Part shown: in pieces, positions 33,142 through 41,061 of the stretch | Numbering within the stretch: the first letter of the stretch is position 1 | Layout of the letters: each line of letters opens with the position of its first letter | NCBI GenBank assembly: GCA_035635555.1 | Contig: DASQAT010000004.1 | Coordinates: 36,796-100,795 of the forward strand | Length of the DNA: 64,000 bases | Direction of reading: 5' to 3' | DNA from: Candidatus Dormiibacterota bacterium | GTDB taxonomy: Bacteria; Acidobacteriota; Polarisedimenticolia; Gp22-AA2 | Position numbers and translations under genes: made by a program | Notes under the pieces: model-generated | Database searches by the model: none | Told to the model about the DNA's origin: nothing | What the model saw: the letters and a program-made list of their open reading frames with translations, nothing else

Positions 33142-35689
33142 TCTGCTCCAGGAACACCGCGCGAGCCTTGGCGATGTCCGCGAGCACGGCCTCCTTTTCG
33201 GCGCCGGTATTCCAGCCGGTGTGCTCGCGGGCGGCCTTCTCGAGACGGTCGATCCAGGCGAGGAAATAGGCGGCGTCGTCGGTCGACCGCCTGGACGCGT
33301 CTCCCACCACGACATAGACCGGACTCGTGGTCCCGAACGGGTAGATGTCCAGGACCGGGTGCTCCGGCCGCTCGGAGTAGGCGCGCAGCAGGTACCAGCC
33401 GCTCTCCCGGACCGGGATGGCCCGGTCGACCGTGGCCGCGCGCCTGTCGCCCGTCAGAGGCAGATCCGCGACCACCTTGCCGTCGCCGATGATCTCCAGG
33501 TGGTCCATGGGGACGATCGAGGCGAGCGTCGCCCGCGCCCGCAGTGTCCCGCCACCGGCTGGCAGTCGGATCTCGCCGCCGGGACCCTTGCCCCCGAGCG
33601 TGAGCTGGACGAGCGGCCCGTTGGTCGCGAACGTCCGGCCGGCCCGAATCCCCTCCAGGAACCGGGCCTGATCGGGACGCGTGCCGGTCTGGACGTAGAC
33701 GCGGTCCACCCCCACAGGACCGCGCAGCGAGGCATAGTCCGCCATGGCGTCGGTGCCGGCGCCGGCCGGCAGACGGAAGCCGCAGTTCAGGAGTCGGTAC
33801 CAGACGCCGGAGGTCGCGAGGTGGTCGCTGAAACCGACGACCTCGAGGTAATCGACCTTGCCGAGCGCGACGCCGACCGGCAGGTCGTTCGTCAGCGGCT
33901 CCTCCATCCTGCCCGGGTCGGGCGCGGTGTCGAACGGATGCACGTAGCCCGTCACCGCCCCCTGGGCGTGCGCCATATCGAAGATGGACGGGTTGTTCGG
34001 GTACGGGCTCGAGGCGGGGGTGTTCACGTAGGCGGCGTACGCCGGCACCAGGAAATGGTCCTTGGGACCGAGGATGGCCGTGTGACCCCAGAAGCTCGTG
34101 TGGTACTCCTGACCGTGCGCGATGATGGCTCCGGATGTCCAGGAGGGGGCGGGGCCATCGCTGAAGTAGGCGATGTCCGGCACGCGCTGCTCCTTGTTCA
34201 CCACCAGGTTCTCGATCACCGCGAGGTCCTCTGCCATGGCCTGCAGGGCCAGGTGCTTCGGTGTGTTACGGTAGGTCCCCGCGTAGTTCATGTGCACGTG
34301 CAGGTCCCCCCCGTAGAAGCCGCGCGAGGGGAGGTCGGCGATCCGATCGAGACCGATCCGCAGAGTGGCAGTGCCGCCCACCGGCACGTCGACCCGCGTG
34401 GAGAAGACACGGTACTCGAGCCCCTTCATCGCCTCGACCGTGACCGGACCGGCCGGGACCGTCACCTCGGACGACCCGGGGGTGTGGAAATACGAGTACT
34501 CGAACTTCCGCTCCTCGCGATCGAACGCCTCGTCGGCGTGCCGCCAGGCGTCGTCCGGCGCGAAGCTCCGCCCGTCAGGCCCCTGGACCGAGAGGCGGGC
34601 GGGGACGGCACGCGCGGTCCTGCGATCGACGACCGTGATCCTCAGCCTTCCGACCGGACCGAGATAGTGTTTCTCTCGGGCGTCGATCCGGGTGCGTTTC
34701 CCGCCCGGGATCTCGATCACCGACAGGGACGTATTGCCGTCCTGGTTCGAGATGTAGGCGATCCGCCGGCCGTCGCGCGACCAGCGCGGCGCCACGGCGT
34801 CGAACTCTCCGTACGTGAGCGGGAAGACGTCACCCCCCTCGGCCGTCATCAGCCAGATCTGGTGCCACTGGCCGCCCAGGTACGAGGCGTAGGCGATACG
34901 CCGGCCGTCGGGGGACCAGTCGGGACGCGCCTTCCAGGTGGTCTCCTCGTAGCGGATCTCGCGCATCTCGGAGCCGGGCTGCGCCTTCATCCTGAAGAAG
35001 CCCCCGCTGCCCCAGATGTGGCCCCGGTTCGACACGAAGACGATTTCCTTCCCGTCCGGGGACCAGCTGGGGGAGATGTAGTGGTCGAACGGGCTGTAGT
35101 AGTAACGCGGCAGGCCGCTCTCGTGGTCCTCGGTCAGGCGCTCGATTTCGCCCGGCGCGCCGCTCTCGTCCAGGAGGATGGTGTCGATGTGGAAGCGGCG
35201 GTTGTAGACGGTCGACACGAACGCCAGCCGCCGACCGTCGGGGGAGAAGCGGGGCTCGACATTGACAGCTCCGTTGTGTGTCAGGGGCCGGGTCCGTCCG
35301 CTGGCGGTGTCCAGGATCCACAGCTCGACGGCATCGTCCCGGTAGGAGGCGAAGGCGACGAACCGTCCGTCGGGTGACCAGTCGGGCTGATAGTCGTAAC
35401 CCGGTCCGTCGGTGATCTGGCGCGCCACGCCGCTCCCCAGCCGCTGCCGCCAGAGCGATCCCTGCATGGAGTAGACGACTTCTTCGCCGTCGGGGGACCA
35501 GGCGACCGACCCCGGACCCGTGGTCGCCTGCGGCAGGTACATCTCGCGATAATAATAATGATGCGGAAGGAGGATCTGCTTCAGGACGATCTCGCGCACG
35601 GCCGAGTGCTGCCTGGCGAGGACCGCCGGAGAGGCGAGCACGAGCGCCACCGCCGCCACCCGGGCCATCCCCCGGAGACGGCGGCTCAC
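33131..35689 (-). CDS. Secreted TolB-propeller / PHP-type (CehA/McbA) hydrolase
   Basis: An 852-residue protein with signal peptide (GMARVAAVALVLASPAVLA). Residues 50-340 hold at least six WD40-like PD40 blades: VAWSPDGEEVVY, PDWSPDGRFVAFAS, PRFSPDGRRLAFVS, PSWSPDGKEIVFVS, PDWSPDGRRIAYAS, PRWSRDGRRIAYIS. After a linker comes a PHP-like metallohydrolase domain of the CehA/McbA kind with FYGGDLHVHMNYAG (HxH), GHTAILGPKDHF, YVHPFDTAPD and TDAMADYASLRG. The gene starts at a GTG that overlaps the GAPDH stop by 4 nt; ATG at 35668 is the alternative. Function may be sugar- or carbamate-type hydrolysis in the periplasm; substrate unknown. Confidence 0.85.
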   Translation of the reverse strand: MSRRLRGMARVAAVALVLASPAVLARQHSAVREIVLKQILLPHHYYYREMYLPQATTGPGSVAWSPDGEEVVYSMQGSLWRQRLGSGVARQITDGPGYDYQPDWSPDGRFVAFASYRDDAVELWILDTASGRTRPLTHNGAVNVEPRFSPDGRRLAFVSTVYNRRFHIDTILLDESGAPGEIERLTEDHESGLPRYYYSPFDHYISPSWSPDGKEIVFVSNRGHIWGSGGFFRMKAQPGSEMREIRYEETTWKARPDWSPDGRRIAYASYLGGQWHQIWLMTAEGGDVFPLTYGEFDAVAPRWSRDGRRIAYISNQDGNTSLSVIEIPGGKRTRIDAREKHYLGPVGRLRITVVDRRTARAVPARLSVQGPDGRSFAPDDAWRHADEAFDREERKFEYSYFHTPGSSEVTVPAGPVTVEAMKGLEYRVFSTRVDVPVGGTATLRIGLDRIADLPSRGFYGGDLHVHMNYAGTYRNTPKHLALQAMAEDLAVIENLVVNKEQRVPDIAYFSDGPAPSWTSGAIIAHGQEYHTSFWGHTAILGPKDHFLVPAYAAYVNTPASSPYPNNPSIFDMAHAQGAVTGYVHPFDTAPDPGRMEEPLTNDLPVGVALGKVDYLEVVGFSDHLATSGVWYRLLNCGFRLPAGAGTDAMADYASLRGPVGVDRVYVQTGTRPDQARFLEGIRAGRTFATNGPLVQLTLGGKGPGGEIRLPAGGGTLRARATLASIVPMDHLEIIGDGKVVADLPLTGDRRAATVDRAIPVRESGWYLLRAYSERPEHPVLDIYPFGTTSPVYVVVGDASRRSTDDAAYFLAWIDRLEKAAREHTGWNTGAEKEAVLADIAKARAVFLEQITQ

Positions 35690-36705
35690 AGGGCGTGCAC
35701 CTTCGGGATCAGCTCGGCGATCCGCATCGCGTACGCCCATTCGTTGTCGTACCAGGCGACGACCTTCACGAGGCGATCGCCGAGGACCTGCGTCAACGGC
35801 GCATCGTAGATCGCGGAATGCGCGTCGCCGACGATGTCGGCCGACACGATCGGATCGGTGGAGACCTTGAGGATTCCTTTCATGCGCCCCTCCGCGGAGC
35901 GTCGCATCAGGCCGTGAATCTCCTGCACGTCGGCCTTCTTCTCGGTGTACACGGTGAGATCCACCACGGAACCGGAAGGGACCGGAACCCTGAAGGCCAG
36001 CCCTTCGACCTTGCCGGCGAGCGAAGGCACGACGAGGCCGAGCGCCCTGGCCGCCCCGGTCGAGGTCGGGACGACGTTCAGCGCCGCCATGCGCCCGCGC
36101 CGCATGTCCTTGTGCGGGTAGTCGAACAGGCGCTGGTCGTTGGTGTAGGCGTGCACGGTCGTCAGGAAACCCTTTCTGATGGTATAGGCCTCCTCGAGGA
36201 CCTTCGCCACCGGGGCGGCGCAGTTCGTGGTGCAGGACGAGTTGCTGATGATGCGGTGCTCCTTGCGCAGCGTGTCGTCGTTGACGCCCAGTACGATCGT
36301 CGCGTCGAGAGGATCTTTCCCGGGGACGGTCAGGATGACCCTCCTCGCGCCCGCGTCCAGGTGACGCCGCAGCTCGTCGCGCTTCCTGAACAGCCCCGAC
36401 GACTCGATCACCACGTCGATCCCCAGGTCGTGCCAGGGGAACGCGAACGGATCGCCCGACCGCTTGTCGCCCACCTTGAAGACGCGGATCTCGTCCCCGT
36501 CGACCACGAGGGTCGTGTCGTTCCATTCGACCGTTCCCGGATACCGGCCGTGGATCGAGTCGTAGCGCAGGACCATCCCGAGGGGCTCCAGATCGGCGAC
36601 ATCGTTGATGGCGACGAAGTCGACGTCGAGCCGGCGCTCCTTGACGGCGCGCATCACCATGCGGCCGATGCGGCCGAACCCGTTGATCGCGACGCGTGCG
36701 GACAT
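35686..36705 (-). CDS. gap: Glyceraldehyde-3-phosphate dehydrogenase, type I
   Basis: A 339-residue glycolytic enzyme that oxidises and phosphorylates glyceraldehyde-3-phosphate with NAD. It has VAINGFGRIGRMVMRA, the catalytic Cys in ISNSSCTTNCAAP, the sulphate-binding HAYTNDQRLFD, and WYDNEWAYAMRIAE at the end. Asp in VAINDVAD after the second strand suggests preference for NAD. Length is standard. A GAAGGAGGTC ribosome site lies 6 nt before the ATG, with a TATACA-like box upstream. Its stop overlaps the GTG of the following secreted hydrolase gene, an unexpected partner for GAPDH. No phosphoglycerate kinase is adjacent. Confidence 0.95.
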   Translation of the reverse strand: MSARVAINGFGRIGRMVMRAVKERRLDVDFVAINDVADLEPLGMVLRYDSIHGRYPGTVEWNDTTLVVDGDEIRVFKVGDKRSGDPFAFPWHDLGIDVVIESSGLFRKRDELRRHLDAGARRVILTVPGKDPLDATIVLGVNDDTLRKEHRIISNSSCTTNCAAPVAKVLEEAYTIRKGFLTTVHAYTNDQRLFDYPHKDMRRGRMAALNVVPTSTGAARALGLVVPSLAGKVEGLAFRVPVPSGSVVDLTVYTEKKADVQEIHGLMRRSAEGRMKGILKVSTDPIVSADIVGDAHSAIYDAPLTQVLGDRLVKVVAWYDNEWAYAMRIAELIPKVHAL

Positions 36706-36783
36706 GGCGGCGACCTCCTTCGAAGGGCCGAGTGTATATGAAAAATCGGATGGATCGGGTCGGCGTCGTGGAGTGAAGGGCGT

Positions 36784-38580
36784 CTACTCGTCCAGGAGCG
36801 AGACGGCCTCCGGGTCGATGCCGGGCGCGTGGTCGAGGGGAACCCCGAGGTTGGTCAGGAATCGCGCGAGCAGGCTCGAGGCGCGCGGTGCGGCGCAGTC
36901 GCCGGCATCGGGAAGGGACAGCGCGACGAGAGTGCCGGCGCCGACGCGGTACACCGCGATCCCCGGGGCGAAGAGCAGCGGCACGATGTACTGCCGCTCA
37001 CCGGGAGCGCGCAGGCGGAATTCCACCTCACGGCCGCGCGCCAGCAACGGCAGGTCGTCGTGCGCAATCCCCTCGAAGAGCGCCGCGGCCGCGTCGGCCG
37101 GGGCGGTATCGTCACCCGGCGACTCGAAGCGGACCGGCACGCCGACGACGTCCCGCAGATACCCGAGCGCCAGCGGCTGCGGGTTGAGGAGCAGGATCGT
37201 CCCCCCCTCCCGCAGGTAGCGCGCGACATCGGCGAGCGCGGGAAGGCGCGAGGAGGCCGTCTGGCGCTGCGCGCGCCAGTCACCCGCCACCAGAAGGACG
37301 TCGACACCCGCGAAATCGGGCGGCACGCGGGTGACGGAGGGAGCCAGCCGCGCGAGACAGGCTGGAACGTCCTCGAGGGAATCGCCGTAGAGATAGGCCC
37401 TCTTGAGCCGGCGCCGTTCCCCCAGGAGGTAGGCCAGGGAGTTGGCCAGCACCAGGCGAGCCGAGGGCTTCGCGGCGAAATCGGCGCACAGCGGCGACTG
37501 CGCCGCCAGGACCGTGCCCGATCCGATCGGCAGCTCCAGCATCGTCACGCCCTCCTGCCACGCCGGCCCGGTGAGCGTGCGAACCTCGGAAATGATCCTG
37601 AAGTTGCCGCGCGTCGGCGGCAGGAGCGGGCGCGCCGACGTCCCGCCGGTCGAGGCGTACGCTCCGTCCGGCGCCGGCAGACCGCGCAGAACGGGATGCC
37701 GGAGCGAGAGCAGGGGTTCCGTCCCGCTCCTTCGGCTGAAGGACGGCCAGAGTCTCAGGTCCTCGCTGAGCGTGCCGGGGAGCGTGGGCTGCTCCAGGAG
37801 CAGGAGCCGCATTCCGGAGCGCGCCCGAGCGGCCAGGATCGGCCCGAGGGCCTCGCGCCCTCGGCTGAACCCGCCCGGGCCGATGACGATCAGGTCTCCT
37901 TTGAAGAGGGCCATTCCCTCGAAGTTTTCGAACTCCTCGGCACGAAGCCCCAGCGCGGCGAGAGGCGCCGCTGCGGCCCCCTCGGGGTCGTAGAGCGCGA
38001 CGCGCGCGCGACCGAAGAGAGAGGCGAGCGTTTCTCCCGCCCCTCCGGGATAGACCAGAAACGGGAACGTCGCCGTCCCTTGGATGGCGCCCTCCTCGCT
38101 CACCTCCACCCTGAGATCGAGTCCGGCGGGGCGATCCAGGGCGGGCAGAGGGATCGACAGGGCCGCCCGCGCCGTCCCGCCGCGCGGCTGCAGGACCTCG
38201 CCGCCGCGCGCCGTGACTCCGCCCTCCACGAGCACTTCCCAGCCGAGCGTGACCGAGGAGGAGCCGCGCCGGATCCCCGCGAGGGCGACCGTGCGCTGCA
38301 GGCGCGAGCCGCCCGGCAGCAGGCCGCCCGGCTCTTCGAGCCGCAGCGACAGGGCCGCCGCGGGCGAGGAGGCGCGCCCGGACGCGCGGGCAGCGCGGGC
38401 GGGCACGGCCCCTTCGGCCGACGACGCGATGCGCGCCAGCACCACCACGGTCAGGATCACGAGAAAGATCAGGATGGCGTGGCGCACCGGGAACATGCCC
38501 GCCGGACGGAGCTGGGGCGCGGCGTCGGAGCGCGGACGCGCCCCGGGGTTACGATCCTGCAATTGGCCTGGACCGGTCAC
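36784..38580 (-). CDS. Membrane-anchored protein with GATase-like domains, unknown function
   Basis: About 598 residues. A single N-terminal membrane segment (AILIFLVILTVVVLARIA) anchors a large periplasmic part. The first domain (SLRLEEPGGLLPGGSRLQ) resembles an Ig-like module. Two or more alpha/beta modules follow (DLIVIGPGGFSRGREALG, LLLLEQPTLPGTLSED, DVLLVAGDWRAQRQ, YLREGGTILLLNPQPLAL), like the glutamine-amidotransferase-fold domains in glycoside-hydrolase-associated proteins. No catalytic Cys-His pair is evident. Start GTG at 38580 follows a TATATT box by 7 nt, with TTGGCC 18 nt before it; a longer frame starting three codons earlier is unlikely. I cannot name a function. Confidence 0.6.
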   Translation of the reverse strand: MTGPGQLQDRNPGARPRSDAAPQLRPAGMFPVRHAILIFLVILTVVVLARIASSAEGAVPARAARASGRASSPAAALSLRLEEPGGLLPGGSRLQRTVALAGIRRGSSSVTLGWEVLVEGGVTARGGEVLQPRGGTARAALSIPLPALDRPAGLDLRVEVSEEGAIQGTATFPFLVYPGGAGETLASLFGRARVALYDPEGAAAAPLAALGLRAEEFENFEGMALFKGDLIVIGPGGFSRGREALGPILAARARSGMRLLLLEQPTLPGTLSEDLRLWPSFSRRSGTEPLLSLRHPVLRGLPAPDGAYASTGGTSARPLLPPTRGNFRIISEVRTLTGPAWQEGVTMLELPIGSGTVLAAQSPLCADFAAKPSARLVLANSLAYLLGERRRLKRAYLYGDSLEDVPACLARLAPSVTRVPPDFAGVDVLLVAGDWRAQRQTASSRLPALADVARYLREGGTILLLNPQPLALGYLRDVVGVPVRFESPGDDTAPADAAAALFEGIAHDDLPLLARGREVEFRLRAPGERQYIVPLLFAPGIAVYRVGAGTLVALSLPDAGDCAAPRASSLLARFLTNLGVPLDHAPGIDPEAVSLLDE

Positions 38581-38617
38581 GGCCCACAATATAGGGAGCC
38601 GGCGTCACGGAGGCCAA
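38581..38617 (-). promoter_or_regulatory. Promoter TTGGCC-18-TATATT, leaderless GTG
   Basis: On the minus strand TTGGCC (38617-38612), an 18-nt spacer and TATATT (38593-38588) are followed by 7 nt and the GTG at 38580. There is no ribosome site. Confidence 0.55.
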
Positions 38618-38684
38618 TGCCTCGAACGTCATGGACGGCGCGCCGTTCGAGGCGGCGGCTGAACGCAAAGGCGCCGGACCCGAC

Positions 38685-38713
38685 TTTACAAAGCCGGGAA
38701 CTTGTGTGATAAC
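38685..38713 (+). promoter_or_regulatory. Ferredoxin promoter TTTACA-17-GATAAC with extended TG
   Basis: TTTACA at 38685-38690 and TGTGATAAC ending at 38713 are spaced by 17 nt. A 40-nt leader follows, with AGAGGAGG at 38743-38750 before the GTG at 38759. Confidence 0.65.
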
Positions 38714-38758
38714 ATCCGCCGCTGGTCTGCAGTCTCAATCAAAGAGGAGGCTTTCACC

Positions 38759-39073
38759 GTGTCCTACGTCATCACGGGCAAGTGTCTGGGCGAGCGCTAC
38801 GCGACGTGCGTCGCCGTCTGTCCCGTTGACTGCATCCATCCCGGTGACTACCAGGGTCAGGAGTTCATGATCATCGATCCGGAGGAATGCATCGATTGCG
38901 GAGCCTGCCTGCCGGAATGCCCGATCGAGGCGATCGTCGAGACCGAAGAGGAGTCGCCCGAATGGGCCGTGATCAACAAGGATCTGACCCCTGCGTTCAA
39001 GGGCAAGCCTCAGCCCACGCCGAGACCGGCGAACGACCCTCCCCGGAAGCCGGAGAACAAACTGCGCGGCTAG
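38759..39073 (+). CDS. fdxA: Seven-iron/2[4Fe-4S]-type ferredoxin
   Basis: A 104-residue electron carrier. It starts GTG-SYVITGKCLGERYATC (first residue read as Met) and has CVAVCPVDCIHPGD, then CIDCGACLPECPIEAI. The first cluster site has the spacing of FdxA-type 7Fe ferredoxins, where C-x7-C-x3-CP replaces the usual CxxCxxC, and the second is a regular [4Fe-4S] site. The C-terminal tail is Pro/Lys-rich. GTG at 38759 follows AGAGGAGG by 8 nt and removes 19 extra residues of the longer frame. The gene has its own promoter and terminator. It could serve nearby oxidoreductases, but nothing ties it to one. Confidence 0.92.
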   Translation: MSYVITGKCLGERYATCVAVCPVDCIHPGDYQGQEFMIIDPEECIDCGACLPECPIEAIVETEEESPEWAVINKDLTPAFKGKPQPTPRPANDPPRKPENKLRG

Positions 39074-39101
39074 GGATCGGTCCGGAGCGAGAACATGTGA
39101 C

Positions 39102-39126
39102 GGGGGGCCCGGGCGGGCCCCCCTTT
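39102..39126 (+). terminator. Rho-independent terminator after ferredoxin
   Basis: GGGGGGCCC at 39102-39110 pairs with GGGCCCCCC at 39115-39123 and is followed by TTTCCTT. It lies 28 nt after the ferredoxin stop. Confidence 0.75.
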
Positions 39127-39161
39127 CCTTGTGCGCACGGTCACCTGTCGGGATCCGCCCG

Positions 39162-39968
39162 ATGAGCCGCCACCGAGTTTCGCGCAAACACCGGTTCTCG
39201 CCGCGGTCGCGCCGAGGCACGGCCTGCGCGCTCGTCAGCGGCGGGCTTGATTCCGCCGTCATGCTGCGCGACCTGCTGCGCCGCGGTCTCTCCGTGCAGC
39301 CGCTCTACGTCCGCTCCGGGTTGCGCTGGGAGAAGGACGAGATCGCGATGCTCAGGAAGTTCCTGCGCGCCCTTCGGTCGAAGCGCCTCCGTTCCCTGGC
39401 CGTCATCGACGTCCCGATGGCCGATCTGTACGGGCGTCACTGGAGCACGGGCGGCCGGGGCACGCCGGGCTTCCGGGCAGGCGACGAGTCGGTGTACCTG
39501 CCGGGAAGGAACATCGCCCTCCTCTCGAAGGCCGCCACCTTCTGTGCGATGCGGGGCATACCGACCCTCGCGCTAGGCGTGCTCAACTTGAATCCTTTCC
39601 CCGACGGGACGCCGGAGTTCTTCCGCGTCCTCGGGAAAGCACTGGGCCTCGGTCTCGACGCATCCATCCGGATCGAGACTCCCTATCGCGCCCTGGCCAA
39701 GGACAAAGTGATCCTGCGGGGACGGGACCTGCCTCTCGACCTCACTCTGTCCTGCTCCCGGCCGGAAAACGGACGACACTGCGGCCTGTGCGCCAAGTGC
39801 GCCGAGAGACTGCACGCGTTCCTCCGGGCCGGGGTTCGTGACCGGACGCGCTATGCGGCGGGGCCCGGTGCCGTGGGGTCGGCCCCGGCCGCGACCTCGC
39901 GCGGATCGCCGGCGAAGCTGGCCAGGACGACACGCGTGGCGCCGAAGAAGGCGACCAGCGTCAGGTAG
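39162..39968 (+). CDS. queC: 7-cyano-7-deazaguanine synthase (QueC)
   Basis: A 268-residue enzyme of queuosine synthesis that turns 7-carboxy-7-deazaguanine into preQ0 with ATP and ammonia. It has the PP-loop motif LVSGGLDSAVMLRDLL, the family segment VYLPGRNIALLSKAA, ETPYRALAKDKVI, and the zinc site CSRPENGRHCGLCAKCAER with four Cys. The C terminus has about 40 extra low-complexity residues that overlap the convergent membrane-protein gene by 118 nt. The start is taken as ATG 39162 (MSRHRV); an upstream TTG would add 11 residues over the ferredoxin terminator. Partner QueD lies 670 nt away on the other strand. Confidence 0.88.
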   Translation: MSRHRVSRKHRFSPRSRRGTACALVSGGLDSAVMLRDLLRRGLSVQPLYVRSGLRWEKDEIAMLRKFLRALRSKRLRSLAVIDVPMADLYGRHWSTGGRGTPGFRAGDESVYLPGRNIALLSKAATFCAMRGIPTLALGVLNLNPFPDGTPEFFRVLGKALGLGLDASIRIETPYRALAKDKVILRGRDLPLDLTLSCSRPENGRHCGLCAKCAERLHAFLRAGVRDRTRYAAGPGAVGSAPAATSRGSPAKLARTTRVAPKKATSVR

Positions 39969-40615
39969 GCGCCCGCGAGCGAGACCAGTCCCTCCGCGTA
40001 TCCGGGCGGCGCCTTCTCGCTGCCCGGTCCCAGGGCGAAGTGCAGCGTGCTCTCGATCGCCGTCACCGCCAGCGGGAGGAGCAGGAGCAGACCCGATTCG
40101 GACGGTCGGGCGCGGAACACCGCGAGACCCTGCCGGATCGCCGGCCGCCATGTGCGGCGCACGCGCGCCAGGATGCACACCGGCAGGCTGTAAAGGGCCA
40201 GGACCTGGGCCGTCAGGTCGAAGAACGGCAACCCCCAGTAGAGGATTCTCTGGAAGGACTCCGGCAGCGCGCCGCCGGTGAGAGCCTGGTGCACCGTCGA
40301 CACCACGGCGATCAGCAGGGCCTGCAGGAGACCGATCTTGAACAGGAGCCAGAAGACCGGAAGGAACAGCCCGGCCATCCACTGCAGGAACGAGAGCGGT
40401 TCCTTCGGCCCCATCGCCGCCTGGAAGAGGACACCGAAGATCCCGCCGTCCGCGGCGACAGAGAGGAGCATGGCGCCGAGCATGAGGGGGAGACCGGACG
40501 GGTCGTCTCCGGTCCAGTGCCCGGCGAAGCGCACGAGCAGCGCCACCAGCGTGTAGATGCCGACCAGATGGAAGCGGGCGTTGACGGCGGAGAAACTCTC
40601 GCGCAGGAGGGTCAC
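39851..40615 (-). CDS. Polytopic membrane protein, unknown
   Basis: A 254-residue integral membrane protein with about six hydrophobic segments: VGIYTLVALLVRFAGHW, GLPLMLGAMLLSVAADGG, WMAGLFLPVFWLLFKIGL, LQALLIAVVSTVHQAL, LALYSLPVCILA, LLLLLPLAVTAIESTL and LAGAYLTLVAFFGATRVV. Topology resembles DUF4013-like or related small permease-type proteins, but no name is safe. It begins 19 nt after the QueD stop and would be the last gene of a mutY-queD-membrane protein run. Its 3' end overlaps queC on the opposite strand by 118 nt, so it shares its terminal coding with QueC's non-conserved tail. Confidence 0.65.
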   Translation of the reverse strand: MTLLRESFSAVNARFHLVGIYTLVALLVRFAGHWTGDDPSGLPLMLGAMLLSVAADGGIFGVLFQAAMGPKEPLSFLQWMAGLFLPVFWLLFKIGLLQALLIAVVSTVHQALTGGALPESFQRILYWGLPFFDLTAQVLALYSLPVCILARVRRTWRPAIRQGLAVFRARPSESGLLLLLPLAVTAIESTLHFALGPGSEKAPPGYAEGLVSLAGAYLTLVAFFGATRVVLASFAGDPREVAAGADPTAPGPAA

Positions 40616-40634
40616 CGTGAGTGCCGGACCGCGC

Positions 40635-41048
40635 TCACCGTGCCGAGGAAGGGGTGTACGAGGCGACGGAGTCGGGGGTCTCCCAGAGACGCACCTGCGA
40701 GACTCTCAGCCCCTGCGACAGCGCATAGTCGCAGATCACCCGGGCGATCGCCTCCGCCGTCGGATCGCCGTCCATCAGGAAGAGCGGCTCGTCGTGTGTC
40801 CTGAGCACGGCCACCAGCGGGTCGTCCTTGTGCAGGAGCATCCTGTGATCGAGGTTCAGGTCGATCCAATCCTTGACGATCCGTCCGATGTCCGAGAAAT
40901 CGGCGACCATCGACTGTGCGTCGAGCGAGGGGGCGGTCACCTCGATCTCGACACGGCCGTTGTGCCCGTGCAGGTGGGCGCACTTTCCCTTGTAGCGCAA
41001 GAGCCTGTGGCCGTAGCAGAAGTCGACGGTTTCGGTGGCCCTGTACAT
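40635..41048 (-). CDS. queD: 6-carboxytetrahydropterin synthase-like protein (QueD/PTPS)
   Basis: A 137-residue T-fold enzyme. It has zinc-binding His residues in FCYGHRLL and CAHLHGHNGRVEIEV, the catalytic Cys being in the CAHLHGH element (CxxxHGH), then MVADFSDIGRIVKDW and LDHRMLLH, and the pterin-anchoring Glu in RLWETPDS. QueD makes 6-carboxytetrahydropterin from dihydroneopterin triphosphate in queuosine synthesis. The start is taken as MYRATETV at 41048, where a TAGCGT box precedes the ATG by 10 nt. A longer frame overlaps mutY by 26 nt and its first 13 residues do not match the family. Confidence 0.9.
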   Translation of the reverse strand: MYRATETVDFCYGHRLLRYKGKCAHLHGHNGRVEIEVTAPSLDAQSMVADFSDIGRIVKDWIDLNLDHRMLLHKDDPLVAVLRTHDEPLFLMDGDPTAEAIARVICDYALSQGLRVSQVRLWETPDSVASYTPSSAR

Positions 41049-41061
41049 GAGAGACGTGACG

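Noticed and set aside
39074..39161. A queuosine-related riboswitch (preQ1 type) upstream of queC.
   Set aside because: The region holds only the ferredoxin terminator. No preQ1 aptamer-like pseudoknot sequence is visible.
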